Shown here: positions 23,121 through 35,871 of the stretch, piece by piece | How the letters are laid out: the number at the start of each line of letters is the position of its first letter | Position numbering within the stretch: position 1 is the first letter of the stretch | Assembly (NCBI GenBank): GCA_037892935.1 | Contig: JAYXKI010000014.1 | Location: 1,282,001 to 1,346,000, forward strand | Source of the DNA: Phlebopus portentosus | Lineage: Eukaryota > Basidiomycota > Agaricomycetes > Boletales > Boletinellaceae | Length of the DNA stretch: 64,000 nucleotides | Reading direction: 5' to 3' | The notes under the pieces: model-generated | Told to the model about the DNA's origin: nothing | Database searches by the model: none | What the model saw: only the letters and a program-made list of their open reading frames with translations | Position numbers and translations under genes: made by a program

Positions 23121-23510
23121 CCGTCTCACTTTTTTATACTTTTCGTCTTTCGGTGGAGAGCAAATAGGACTCTCAGACTTCGGAACGGATATTCGACCAC
23201 GAAAGTAATGTATGTATTCAGCTACGTTAAAGCACTTATCGACAGTATGCATATAGTACAGGGGCTTTTGAGTGTAATCTCGACGTCTCAAACACATGTA
23301 CAAGATGATGCGGCTACAAGGCAACTACATTCTATAAGGCGCTGGTGCTGTATGCATGACAAGAAAAGAGAAAGCACAAACGACGAACCTCCTTAAAGCA
23401 AATCTGAAAACACATCTGAACCGTATTGATATATGAAAAACTCATGTATGCATGGTACAGCGAATCACTTCGCATGTCAGAAAACCCAAGACAGAGAGAG
23501 AGGACTGAAA
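23121..23510. other. Intergenic region between convergent genes
   Basis: 390 bases between the stop of Iwr1 and the stop of the phytochrome gene. No gene seen; it holds both 3' ends. Confidence 0.6.
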
Positions 23511-26500
23511 CTATTGTTCTTTCCTTGCTTTTAACTCATTGTTCGCCTTTGCTTCTTCAAACCAGCCACCGTCTTCCCAGTTGCAGCCTGATCTGTAGAC
23601 TGCACTGTTCCGCTCTTCGGGATCGTGGATACCGTCCAGGATCTGGCGCAATCGCTTGAATTCGATCGGCTTGAGTATCCAACCATCCATTCCGTAGCTA
23701 CGCATCTCCTCGCGCTGACGCTCCATGAGAGATGCGGAGACAGCGAAGATAGGGATGCGACCGCCGTTCAATTTCCTTGATTCACGTTCTTGGTTTGGCC
23801 CTGAAGGCGACTCGGAGTCCAGCTCTCGAATCGCCTTTGCAGCGTCAAACCCGTTAAGAATCGGCATCCTGGACGGAAGTTCGTTATAAGTTCGCACTTC
23901 CGGTGCACGAAGAACATACTGAATATCCATGAGGATGCAGTCAAAATCTCTGTCATCTTTGATCGCATCTACTCCCTCTCGGCCGTCCCTGGCCCCGACT
24001 ACGGAGTGACCATCCAGGGTGAGACGTTTGATCAGTATCGAGCGATTTATGTGATCATCCTGAATCAAGATGTCAGAGCTTCACGGAGGAACCCCAACGG
24101 GTCGACGAAAATACCTCTACGACGAGCACCCTCAACTTGTCGCTAAGCGAGGACTGAGATGAGGAGGCACGGGATGGGCATCGGTTAGCAAAGGGCGGTG
24201 ACAGTCGCGCAGGTACGGGAGTTGGTGCCATAGTCTTAAATTGAGAAGACTCGACCGACTTGTCTACATCGAAATCATCGACCTTCAATCCCTTAATTGG
24301 GAAGCGCGAATCAGTGACAGGGAATGTACCCTCCTTCTCAGGAGCGCTCATTATGGCTTGTCTCCGTCGTTCTCTCGGTTCTTTCTTGGCCCTCGGTCTC
24401 TTCATATGATCCGACTGAAGAGCTTCAATCATGCCGTCAATTTCGCTCGAGTCACTGCTCTTGCGGCTGCGCAAAGACTGAACCGATGTACTGGAATGCG
24501 TCGGAGATATGGAACTGGTATTATCTGAAGATGGTAACTCGAACGGAATCAAGAATGAGAATCGTGACCCTTCGTTCGGTTTTGAGTCGACGCGAAGTTG
24601 GCCACCCAATTGTTCAACAATTCTGGCGACAACGGCAAGACCAAGGCCTATGGGCAGTGTTTTAGCAGGGAACGCACATTGACAAGAAAACGTACCGAGG
24701 CCAGGAGTCTCACTTGATCGGGACACCGAAGATTCAACTTGCTCAAACTCTCTAAATATGTTTGCCAACTTTGTGCTCTCTATTCCACAACCTGTGTCTC
24801 CGACAATTATTTCGACCGCGACTTCCTTCGAGTCTCGAAGACCGCGAGGCTCCTCGAACTTGTGGCACGATACAGTTACTTTCCCTTCGGTCGTGTATTT
24901 GACTTGAAAGCGCAGTTAGCTCAGACGTAATACAACGAAGTGGAGCTATGTACCGGCATTTGCGGTGAGATTCGCCACCACCGTACGGATCTTCTGGGAG
25001 TCACCAATGACCATTTTTGGACTGCCTGACAGGTCTAAATCGAAGTCAACTCTGCGCCGAACGGCCTCGTTCCTAAGAGGTAATATCTGAGCGTTGTTTT
25101 ACAGGACGAATGATGAACGTACCTGTAGAGCTGGACTGCATCAGAAATCGCTTCATGAAGATTAAACGGTTCATTAAAGTAAGTTTCATTTCCAGTTTCA
25201 AGTCTCGTCAAATCCTGTAATAACTCCTCGTGAGTTTCCGAAAAGAAAGCCAGGTAGGACGGCGTCATCCTTACGAGCAGGTCGTTGATAGTGAACAACA
25301 AGCTCTGCATCAATAGTGAGTATGTAGACCAAAATAATCAATATACTTATGACTGTACCTTGGACGCAGAATGCGACCTTGCAAGATTCTCGCGAGTTTC
25401 GGAATCCAGCGGACCGTTAAGAGCCATTTCGAGGTAGCTGCGTAAATTAAGCACCGGATTTGTGCATGAATCAAAGCAATAGACACACTTTATAATATGG
25501 TTCAACGGAGTCCGCACTTCGCACAAAATTGTAAACCTTTAGAAAGCCGGTAGCTAACAAACGCACCTTCGTGGCTAGCGTTAGATAGCAAAATATTCGT
25601 AAGCTGCGTAGTCTGCAAAGCAGACTCCTTCTGTCTCCAAACTTCGATAAACTTGACGAAATTTTATTAGATACTAGTATTTGTAGATAGACAATGCATA
25701 CCTTCCCGTATACCAGCGCAAGGACACCTGCAGTTTCCATTTGTTCTTCTGTCCATGCCCGACACCTACCTGCAACAGTTTCGGACCAGATCTACAACGA
25801 ACGGTGTATTAGGGACGGAACTCAGCATACCCACCCGACTAACTTTGAAAGACTTCCGTGGTTCCAATACCGATTCCTCGGTATCATCCTTATAGGGCTT
25901 TCCGGCCCAATGAACATCTCGAAGCTGACCTTTGCGTAGGAAGACGATGAAGTCTTTGCCTCCTCTAGACAAAGGTACGTATAGAAGACCTGCGATGATT
26001 TCCAGGCCACTTGGCAGCTGCAAATCTGGAAAATCTTTAACGACCGATTGAGAAACTTGCATAAGCCTAAACAGAAGTATAAGCGCAACCTCTTGGAGGG
26101 AGATTGAGCAAATGACTCACGTGAATTGCTTCAGCCTCAAGTATTCTGCAACTACAAGTATCTCTTGACTATGCTGATTTTGACCCAAGATCTTCGCCCC
26201 GTCTCCGATGACAAGAACACCAAAGTCAGCATCAAAGAGGCCGAGAAGATCTTCTGCATTCGACACGATGTATCCAGTCGGGTGCGAGTCGGTTGGAAGA
26301 GTACTAATCTAAATCTGTTGTTAGAAATGCAAGTTAAGAAAGCTGATACTGATCGGTACCAGTTTCCGTGTAAGCAAGCGCTGCGCATAGCTCAACCTCT
26401 CAATATTGCGGGATACGGAATCACTAAGTAGTCGCAGCATTTGCCGGACGGGGAAAGACACTCGCATTCCATGCGGTCCGAAGGAGTGGCACGAAATAAG

Positions 26501-29393
26501 TCCCCAAAGAGCACCGAAGGTTATGACCGACTTTAATGACCATAAATTAAAGACCATACACCTGACTTGGCAACACTCACGATAGACATAGAAGATCGCG
26601 CTCCCATGTTAGCCACATACTTGATATGGATAGGACTCATAGCACGAAGGAAAGAGTGCGTCATATCCTTGAAAGCATGTGTCAAGGAATTGAAAGACAT
26701 GAAAAACCTGGGAAGCATACCAGGGGCGTTTCGAGGTCCTCACGACTTCTCACGACTAGGCGAGCAGTTGGTTGAGATCGATTGTAAAGAAGCCGTACTT
26801 TGTCTGGAACGAAGGATGTCAGATTTACGACGATACTATCTGAAGACACTTACTGATTTTGTACAGTTCTCGAGCCTGGGTGTGATTGATAATGAGTGAT
26901 ATGTTTGTCGAGCGACAATAACCGACACACCTGGGCTGGAATATCTGAAGCAGGAAAGTGAAGTCCTTTGTAAAGATCGTGCGTCTGCCTCCAGTCCACC
27001 AATTCCGCTACAACTTGTCCGTTGTATTGCTCATCAAACTGATAGACTAAGACTCGATGGAATTGCGTCAAATCCTTTATTACTCCTACCACAACCTTAA
27101 GGAAAGTATCAAGGTCCGGTGCTGAGCTCAATTGATCATTGACCTGAGCCAAAACAGCGAAGATATCCATTGTTCCAACACCCGTCTGGGCATTGCGTCG
27201 TGCCCGCGCCCGTTGTCGGGGACTGCGCCCGGCAGCCGCATCGAACGCGGCGCCACTTGCTCGTTCTCCCCCTGGGTTATGGAACGTACGATTGATGCGA
27301 CGCATGCGCTCCAAAGCCTTCAGGGGTTTCGCATGGGAAGTTGTACTTTCGAAGACATCCTCCGGTCTTGGGAACCACTGGTCATCACCTTCCATATCTT
27401 GATTTGATAAGAAGAGCTCCGCAGGGTTCAACATCGAAGACGCAATATTAGGAGCACTCTGAGGCGAGGCAACGAACGCTGGAGGCGTGTTTCCGACTGT
27501 CGGTCCTGGTGATGCATACATCTCGGTGGTAGAACCAGAGCCTCGACTAAAATCAGTCGCAGTGCTCGACGCTGACGCTGTACCGGAGCTTCGGCTACCC
27601 GGTTGAGATTCTGGGGATCCAGCCGGAACGTAATCACTTTGCAATGGCGGGTATAGCGGATTATACAGGTCTCGTTCCAATTCGAACTCCAAAATAATAA
27701 TGGATCGCTCGAAGGGTCTCGCCTTGCTCGCCTCGCTGTTGTTTTGCGACTTGTGTCGAGACGGTGGTCGATGTGCAGCGCACCAGCAAGTCCAGAAGCG
27801 TCTGTCGCCTTCCCGTTCCATCTCTTCGTCCTCGTCAGAAGGTGCGCTACCAGGTTCACCCCAGCCACTCAACAAGAAGACCTGAGGGTTATCATTGTTC
27901 TCTTGTTCGCCTTCGGAAAACTCTGAATCGTTTAGGAACTGAACGTTGTCCCAAAGCAGATCTGCCTGGGTGTCAGGAAGCGTCTGAGTGAAGCACTCAA
28001 GCCCAAAGAGATATTGAGGGGAAAGTCCAAGAAGTTCTGTTGAATTCTGACAAAACTTAGTTGCAGTGACGGCACACAAGCACGTCCGATGCTTTTACCT
28101 CTGACACTTGTCTTACTACCAGATTTCCAGTATTGTCATCCTCTTCTACGGCTATTAAAACACCGAAACCTTGTACGGCTCCAGGCGCATGGATCGGCTT
28201 TCGAATAAAGGAAAAAATCAATCAAAAGAAAGATGACGAATAAAAAATTGATTACATACCTCATGCTCACATTTCGTCAAAGTGCCCTCTCTTCCAGTCA
28301 ACACATGGAAGCCATTCTCGTCGACTACATACTCGAATCTAAACGTCACCAACTCGCTGGAAATGCTCATATTTGAAGAGGACGCTTGATCCTGCGTCTC
28401 GCCTGTCGAGTCAGTTCCTGATAATCCTGATTGAACCCTTTCACCTCCGGAACCTTTCCCTCTGTCGGATCTACCCCATGGGTCTGACCCCGATCCGGAA
28501 AAGGGGCTTTGAACGCTCCGTCGTGCTTGGCGACTTGAAATGAGAGAACCACCAGACGCAGAAGATCCGCGCTCGGATTCACCGCGGGAAGGTAAAGATG
28601 GGAGGTGTACAATCCCTGACGAACTGAAGTCAACAGGCTTTGAATGTGCAGGCTCGTCTCCCGACGCAGCTTGCAAAGGTTGTGGCATTCTGAGAGAAGG
28701 TGTCGTGTAAGCAGTTGCCAGCACTTCAGCTCCAGCAGACGAAATGGGCTCTGGATGACGAGGGTCGTATTCGTCCGCGTCTCGATCCCCAGGAAGAATT
28801 AGCACGCGTTGTTCACTCTCATGACCAGGCACATTTGGCGGACTACTGGAACCATCAGGGGTTTGAACAACAGACTCGTCTTTGTTCTCCCCGTGGTGCT
28901 TCTCTTTCGATTTACCCCCCGATTGGAGTGGGGATTTTGGAGTTGACTCCGTTGAGTGTATTGAAGTGGACTCTGCGGGTCGAGGAAAGTGTTCTTCTCC
29001 ACTCAAGGGGATGAACGGAGAGTCAAAGGGAAAAGGGATATTCCCCTCAGACAGAGAGCCTCCAGCACTACGACTGCCTTGGCTATTCGTGTTATCCTTG
29101 TCCCGTCTGATCTGAGCGGCAGCTTGGGATATGCTCATAGGAATAGGCTGGACGCCAATCGGACCAGAGATCTCTGAAGCTGAAGGCTGATCGTGTCTTG
29201 CCGGTTGTATGCCGGAGAGGAGGGTGCGGACTGGGTAGACGTAGCTGGTCGAAGAGGAAGAAGAGGAGGAAGTAGTCGACAAATAGGATTGACCATATTC
29301 TTTGATAGAAGGAGGAGCGTGAGCGTGAGGACTAGACGGCGCTTCCGATCCTTCGACGACGCCTGAATTTTTGTTTCCGTCGGAGCCCGACAT
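23511..29393 (-). CDS. Fungal phytochrome (red/far-red light-sensing hybrid histidine kinase)
   Basis: Domain order: Ser-rich extension (about residues 1-350), PAS, GAF, PHY, histidine kinase and receiver. The start is MSGSDGNKNSG. The bilin-binding site reads TKCEHE then PIHAPGAVQGFGVL across an intron; Cys375 is in the position that binds biliverdin in fungal and bacterial phytochromes. A long low-complexity insert separates PAS and GAF. GAF/PHY marks include ASDIPAQ, RAMSPIHIKYVANMGARSSM, TGYIVSNAEDLLGLFDADFG and the tongue EPRKSF. The kinase has H-box SHEVRTPLNHII (intron inside), N-box NLTANAVKYT, G-box GDTGCGIES and GLGLGLAVV. The receiver has VVEDDHINRS, phospho-Asp in ILMDIQMP and Lys in ILKPI. 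It ends KARKEQ and TAG at 23511. All key residues are present. By family knowledge it feeds light signals into development or stress responses. Confidence 0.95.
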
Positions 29394-29612
29394 GGTGGTC
29401 GGTGGACGAAACGGAAGACGTCGGTCAGGAAAAGAAGGGTTTCGCAGGAAGCAACCTCGCTAGTGCAGGAAATGGAAACATGATGTTCACCTTCCTTCCT
29501 GTGGGCGGCGGGTCACAGAGCTGACTGTCGTGACGCAATTGTTTGGCATTGTGTGTTTTCCATCATTCGCGAACTTGCCTTATCAAGAACTTGGCACGAA
29601 CTTCTTCCATCC
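29394..29612. promoter_or_regulatory. Divergent promoter between phytochrome and ABHD12-like gene
   Basis: 219 bp between start codons. Contains CCTTCCTTCCTGTGGGCGGCGGG (about 29489-29512, GC-rich) and TCGTGACGCAA. No assigned factor. Confidence 0.45.
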
Positions 29613-31058
29613 ATGGCCATGCATATGGACAAGCTTTTAGCTAGGGGTCAGCTTTTCCTCCTCGCACTTGCAGCACTCTATGTCACTTTGCTGGGTCTCT
29701 TAACTATACCCTACTTTCAAAGGCAGTATGTATCTTCTATCGGTAGTAAGGGAAGAAATCCGACTGATTATAAATTAAAGTGCGATTTTTTTTCATGCGG
29801 TGCGATGGCCTCTGCGCGCTGAGTTTGACAACCCGGTGAAATATGGTCTTCCTGGTGAGATGACCTTTATTCGGTTCTGGACCGGAAGTCCGTTTTTGAT
29901 TGGTTATCATCAGCGAGCAGGTCTCTGAACGTACAGGTCGAGACCAGTGACAAACTCAAGCTTGGGGCCTGGCTTATCCTTCCTCCGTCCGAATCAAACA
30001 GCTCGCTATTTGACGGACCTCCTAGCGAGGCCGAGATCTCAAAAAATTTATCAGAACGTCCCACAGTTCTTTTCTTTCACGGGAACGCTGCAACACGCGC
30101 AATTCCCCTTCGCGTTCTGCATTGTTCCAAGTTCGCGATGCGATTCAGAGCGAATGTCCTTGCTATTGATTATCGCGGCTTTGGAGATTCTGAAGGTGTT
30201 CCTTCCGAGGAAGGTCTGATTTCTGATGCTCGCGCAGCATGGGACTGGGTGGTCAGTCGCGGAGCTAAACCAGAAAACGTCCTTCTGGTGGGCCTGAGCT
30301 TAGGCACTGGAGTTGTATCCGGCTTCGGTGCTGAGCTGGCTAAGGAAGGCGAGTGCCATCAAATTATGTTCTGACTCTCCAGGTCCAGTAGGCTAATTGA
30401 GCCAGTAGATGTGCGACCTAGAGGCATTGTCCTGCTCTCTCCATTCAGGTCTATCAAATCACTATTATCCGAATATCGACTCTTCAGCGCAATCCCTGTG
30501 TTGCAGCCTCTGGAATTTTTCCCTCCTCTTCAAGGTAGGCATTCCTTGATTTCAGTGTTCGTCTACTCTAAGTTCGAATCGTGACTAGAGTTATTTGCGC
30601 ATTTCTTGGTTACCAAATTCAACACGAGCGAGACTCTTCCTGTAGGATTCTAACGGCATCCCTGGAATATGGATTCAACTGATATATTTTAGGCCATCAA
30701 AGCTCCTATCCTCCTTGCGCATTCGAAAGATGACTTTGCCGTCCCCCACGCGCATTCTCGAACTCTTTTCGATCGTTTTCTGGAAGAGTTCCTTCCGCCT
30801 GCTCCTTCTCTTCCCAGCTCGCACAGCGATATGAGGAATTTCGACTGGACCGCCTTTAAAACTGCCAATGATGAACGGCTGGCAAGGAAGTCAGCTCTCG
30901 TCGATAGACAGGAGATTCCGGGCTTTGCGATTGTTCACCGATTGAATCGTACCAACAATTCCGGTGAGGTCATCTTCGTAGAGGCATCTTATGGTGGTCA
31001 TAATAGGATAGGCCTTCAAGATAGTCTCATTGACCTTTTATACTCTACATTCTTTTGA
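29613..31058 (+). CDS. ABHD12-like membrane serine hydrolase
   Basis: Alpha/beta-hydrolase resembling ABHD12, which hydrolyses lysophosphatidylserine and related lipids at the ER. It begins MAMHMDKLLARGQ and continues into a signal-anchor helix LFLLALAALYVTLLGLLTIP. The oxyanion region is VLFFHGNAATR, then DYRGFGDSEG. The nucleophile elbow is VGLSLGTG (GxSxG), the catalytic Asp lies in HSKDDFAVPHAHS and the His in EASYGGHNRIGLQ. The protein ends DLLYSTFF, with TGA at 31056. About eight exons. The region around 30540-30720 contains the most uncertain joins. The first in-frame ATG (29613) was chosen because it directly precedes the anchor helix; a frame open further upstream has no ATG. Confidence 0.85.
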
Positions 31059-31741
31059 TACAGTTTTACCTGTATAGTATCATACACTTGCTTCATGCTC
31101 TGGGTTATCATTTTTAAAAAGCTTGCTGGAGGCGCATTAGCACGGCTTGTTCTGGAGGCTGATAATGTAAAGTTCTGCGGTGCGCTTTTCGAGCTCGTGC
31201 ATTTTCGTGTGAGAAGTACTCGTCGACCCTAGTACGTCGCCACATTCGAGCGATTAATAGGCTTGGCCGATTGAGAATCTCACCAAGTAGGAAACAACGG
31301 TCATGGCAAGATGAAGTACACGACTAAAAACCTGGCCATCTGTGTCTTCGGGGCGTGTACGTATTATTTGTCCTTGTTGACTACAACCCAAATCAGGCAG
31401 TCGATACTCAAGAAAATTAACGTCCACTCGCCGTCTTCGTCCCACATGTTTCGTAAAGCACAAAAGACGCTGTCCGCTTTCTTTCTTTCTTTCTTGTGAG
31501 GTTCTCCAGACGGACACGAAGAAGGAATATTTGAATGAGGCTGACCGAAATAATTTGCACCCTCGTTTATACCGGCATGCTGATTGTGTGATCGACGGCA
31601 TGGAAAATGATGGAGTAGCTTCGACGCCTCTTTTCTTCTATTCCCCACTACCTTTCTGCCGCCTCTTACAACCTGCGTATTCTCATGGACTTGCAGTACT
31701 CATCTATGCAATAAAAATTTTACGACAACTTTACGACAGAT
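31059..31741. other. Intergenic region
   Basis: About 680 bases between the hydrolase and the BOR1-like gene. Holds the latter's promoter. No convincing gene; includes a short CTTT repeat. Confidence 0.55.
31477..31494. repeat. (CTTT)n microsatellite
   Basis: Four to five copies of CTTT, intergenic. Confidence 0.8.
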
Positions 31742-33970
31742 ATGGATGAACACGAGAAGAAGATCAGTCGCGAGGAGCCTTGTGAGAAAGGACCCGATGT
31801 GGCTGCAGATGGCCAGACCGCCCCACCGACTTTTGATGGCTCTGGTCCATCGTCAACAGCTGTATCAGCAAGACAGGGTCCCGGTCAGCGGCGCAACTTC
31901 ATCATATCGTCAAAGTTGCCTTCTGTCCGACCGTTCTACGGGATCATACAAGACATCCGCTCTAGAGCTCCGTACTACGTTAGCGACTGGACCGAGGCTT
32001 GGAATTATAGAGTGATTCCAGCGACTTTGTTGATATTCTTTTCAAAGTGAGGGATTTTCTTATCTGATCTTTAATCAGTCTATTAATACTTTATTGGGCA
32101 GTGTGCTGCCCGGAATTGCATTCTCTCTAGACTTGATAGAGACAACTAATCAATATGGTGTCGCGGAAGTTCTGCTGTCATCATTTATGGCCGCTTTCAT
32201 CTTCTCCATCTTCGGCGCCCAGCCGCTGTGCATCGCTGGCGTCACAGGTCGGTCAAAATCAAAAGCAATACAAAATTGCTCTGTAATTAAACATATCAAC
32301 AGGACCCATAACTGTCCTGAACAAGACTATCTTTGATATCATAGAAAAGCAGGACGATGCCCCGGACTACCTACAGTTCGTAGGCTGGGTGTATCTCTGG
32401 GGAGCGATTCTGCATTGGATTACCGCGGCACTGAACTGTGCGTTCTTCCTTGCCTCGGGGTTTGAGTGAAACTTGGCATGACATCTCATTTTAGGGTGTA
32501 ATTTCCTTAAATATGTGACCCGGTTCTCCTGCGATACTTTCGGCTTTTTCGTCGCCTGGGTTTATCTGCAGTACGGCGTTCAAGTCGTAACTCGCCAATT
32601 TTCCAACTCGACCATCGAAGGAGCCTTCGTACAGATTATTCTTGCTCTCGTCATGCTTGTTACGAGCTTCGTCTTTCAGTCGCTTGCGCGGACGACGTAC
32701 TTTCATAGACATGTTCGCCGATTCTTAGACGACTATGGCATGCCCATCTCGCTCGTTGTAAGTATGACATCAAGGGCTATTCAATGTCTTTTAATGGTCA
32801 TCTTCTGTAGGCTACTACTGGCTTGGCATATTGGGGCCGATTTAACGCTGCCAATCCCGAAACTTTACCGATCTCTGGCGCCTTTCAGCCCGCTGGAGGG
32901 CGTGACTGGCTTGTAAGATTCTGGGAGCTACCTGGTAAATGGGTCGGTATAGCTTTCCCGTTCGGTTTCGTTCTTTGGGTACTGTTTTTCTTCGATCACA
33001 ACGTTTCGGTAAGTCTATTGTTCGTGCTATTGAATAGCAACACCTACGTCTGACTTTTAGTCGCTCATCGCGCAAGGCTCCGAATTCCCGTTGCGCAAGC
33101 CTCCTGGGTTCCATTATGACTTCTTCCTTCTCGGTATTACGACCTTCATCGCGGGACTGTTGGGTGTACCAGCACCCAATGGTCTCATTCCTCAGGCTCC
33201 CATACACACGACATCTCTTCTCGTAATGGGAAAAGCTAGAAAAGACGATATAGAAGAGCCAAAGGAGCAAATCGATTCGAACGCAACTAGCGAACGTGTT
33301 GACGGTACTTATCCTGAGCCGAACCCGAGCCCTGCTCGTCACGAGGTGCCCGTCGCAGTTGTCGAACAGCGCGTTTCGAATCTCAGTCAAGGTGCCATGT
33401 GCCTTGTTCTCTTAACTGGTCCGTTCTTGCATATTTTGCATCTCATTCCGCGTGGTGTTCTGGCTGGTCTATTGTGAGTTTTCAAAGCAGAGGTCGAAGC
33501 TATCTTCTGACGCAACGCCTTTTAGCTGGTTTATGGGTGCAGATGCTCTACGGGGGAATGGGGTTACGACGAAATTTCTTTATCTCATTCGTGACAAGCG
33601 CTTGACGCCTGCGAATGAGCCACTACGTAAAGTCCGGACGTCGCGTATCATCCTGTTCTCTGTGATACAATTGATCGGATTCGGTGCCACGTTTGCCGTC
33701 GTACAGACTATCGGTAAGTGCATAGCCATGGTCTAAGCTGCATATATTGATGGGCATTACCAGCTTCAATTGGGTTTCCTATCATTATCCTCCTTTTGGT
33801 TCCGGTTCGGACTTCTCTTATCCCTCTACTGCCGTTCACAGCGGAGGAACTTGCAATTCTGGATATGCCTACCGCCTCGCCATTTGTAAGCTTTTCATAT
33901 CGTATTGCTAGGGCCATACTCATAGAGTTGGAATTTCTAGACCATGGAATCTGTTGGCGGTTCACTGTAA
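31742..33970 (+). CDS. BOR1: Borate/anion transporter of the BOR1 (SLC4-like) family
   Basis: Multi-pass plasma-membrane transporter of the bicarbonate-exchanger superfamily; yeast Bor1 exports borate. The N-terminal tail is hydrophilic. Recognisable segments are VRPFYGIIQDIRSRAPYYVS, NVLPGIAFSLDLIE, FGAQPLCIAGVTGPITVLNK (across an intron), RFSCDTFGFFVAW and FFFDHNVSSLIAQ. Next comes LLGVPAPNGLIPQAPIHTTS, strongly conserved in SLC4/BOR proteins, and later HLIPRGVLAGLFWFMGADAL. The last exon TMESVGGSL joins through donor GTAAGC and acceptor TTCTAG, with TAA at 33968. About nine exons, intact by motif. A hydrophilic loop KARKDDIEEPKEQ sits between helices. Substrate assignment rests on family membership. 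Confidence 0.9.
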
Positions 33971-34296
33971 CGTTCCAATCTGAAGGGGCTTAGGACTCCT
34001 CACTGACTGTACCAATCCAAGAACGGCCAAAAGGTTCCGGATAGTCTTATGCGTTCCATGACACGTCAAAAAATGTATTGCGGAGTATTTGGTATATGTA
34101 AAGTAGATATGAACGGGTAGAAATTTAATATGCTGAGTTGTCAATTCCCGAGTTCAGGATGAGGGCAACAATTAACCTGAAGAACGGTTTTGTCAGTCAT
34201 AAGCCATTCATGCGTCATTTTAGTCTTTCATACTCACCGCTGAGGATCATCGAACGCGGGCAACTTCAGTCAAGAATTTCCTGGCAAAAGCTCGCG
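33971..34296. other. Intergenic region between convergent genes
   Basis: About 325 bases after BOR1; nothing recognisable. It contains the presumed 3' end of BOR1. Confidence 0.5.
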
Positions 34297-35468
34297 TTAT
34301 GCGGCCGTGTCCGTATACGATACGATCGGAACCCTATTTTCTGCCTTCATTTTCAAAGATTCATTAACAAGGACATATTGCTGAAGATACGCCAGCGAAG
34401 CCAAAGAATGGCGCATAAGGCGGACAGACAAACATTTTTGAAGGTTGAGAGAAAAGTTGTGGCAGGAGAGTCGACCCGTAGCTCCTCTTGTGGCGATCAA
34501 CTCAATCATATAAGCATCAACTGAGATTCTACACATAATTTTCCCAAACTCAAGCTCATTACAACATCGTTTGCCAGTGTTCTGCCTATGAGATGATGAA
34601 CAAAGTAAAACAGAGCACTGTGGGATTTGGACGATTGTCGAATAAGTTGTACGCCTGAAAACAGAATACCGTCTGGGAATGTAATGACGGTCGCTTGAGA
34701 TATTTCGTTGTGAAGTACTCGAGAATGGACCGCACGAATAACGATATGTATATCCAAACCAATTTTTCTTGACTTGCTTGATTCTTATCGTTTCGTCTCC
34801 AACAAAAACTCCCTACGCAAGGCAGTTCGTAAGGGTACTGGGGAGGATCTTTGAGAAACAGCTATAACCATATACTTTTCCGTTGTATGGCTCGGGACGT
34901 CTAAATGAGCATACTTTCGACGCAAACAGTCCTAGTTGATGATTATCCGTGCAACTGATCACAATCTTCGTCGGTAAGGGCTCTTCGGCCTTGATGTGCG
35001 CGGGAACGGGCACGAACACGGAATGCGAAACCCCGAGCTTCATGTTCAGACGCTTCCCGCCGTCTCCTTCCGTAGTCCCTCGTGGGTCATCTTTCAACGC
35101 CGCACGATATTGCACACCAACGAGATACAAGGGTACGCTGAATCCCTGGGTCATTCCGGTGATCGCGTTCTTGAAAGTGTACGTATCGTCCCCTACATTT
35201 GTTGTTGCTCCTTCACACCTGGGTCCTCGACTGCAACAGATAGAGTATGAGATTCGGGAAAGGTGAGTTGCACGAAGGGCTTAAGAGGGACGGATGTGGT
35301 GCTCAGTGGACCTTTAACAGTTATTTCGGATGGAGAAGGTATGAGGATTGCTTCTGGCGGAACGACGATGAGTGTGCGTCCGATGCGTGAGACGTGTCCC
35401 TGACGACATGTTGATGTACTGAAGAAGCGGGGAAGAGCTGACGGTAGTCGTTGTATTCGCGTGAGCAT
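34297..35468 (-). CDS. MRPL6: Mitochondrial ribosomal protein uL6m (MRPL6), reading frame disrupted as sequenced
   Basis: Large-subunit mitoribosomal protein. The start MLTRIQRLPSALPRFFSTS is a typical targeting peptide, then HVSRIGRTLIVVPPE. Downstream are AITGMTQGFSVPLYLVGVQY, KLGVSHSVFVPVP and FRRPEPYNGKG, followed after an intron by VFVGDETIRIKQVKK; all match bacterial L6. Three problems appear. The frame meets TAG near 35202 where the conserved GTIRTL segment begins. One base is missing a few codons on, just before KNAITG. The usual stop after KQVKK is absent and the frame stays open to 34297, adding about 150 unrelated residues. A 47-nt intron with donor GTGAAG could remove the first two lesions, but it would also delete conserved residues. 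It may be a decaying gene, an error in the sequence, or an unusual intron. Confidence 0.75.
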
Positions 35469-35871
35469 GGTGAAGACGCGAGCGCGTTCAGTGAGTGACG
35501 TGACACAACGGCCATCAAAACGGCGTAAAGTGGCAGTGCTTGTGCCTCTGTTAGAAGCTGCTCTGTGCTTACAAAGACTAAAGCAATCCTGTGCAATGGC
35601 TGTGTCGAATAGAAGGAAAAAACTAATGTTTCGGGTCACGCTTGTAATAGAAGTGTGATAGTGACTGATGGATTTAACTCGCTTAATGGATTGCGCACAG
35701 AACGGACGATTCCTTACGGCATCTTCCTTACGACATCTGTAAAATCCTAAATATCATTTAAATTAATATTGTCAGTCAGAGGCTGAAGTGTATTATATAA
35801 GCAAATTTTAAATTCGTTCGACGAGAAATCCTTCTGTTTATTTTCGATCATCTCAGTCCCAGACTTGCGAT
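35469..35871. promoter_or_regulatory. Divergent intergenic region between uL6m and DHX33-like gene
   Basis: 403 bp between start codons; must contain both promoters. AT-rich near 35745-35860. No specific site assigned. Confidence 0.4.

Noticed and set aside
30570..30590. AGTTCGAATCG resembling a tRNA B-box
   Set aside because: No A-box or cloverleaf around it, and it lies within the hydrolase gene.
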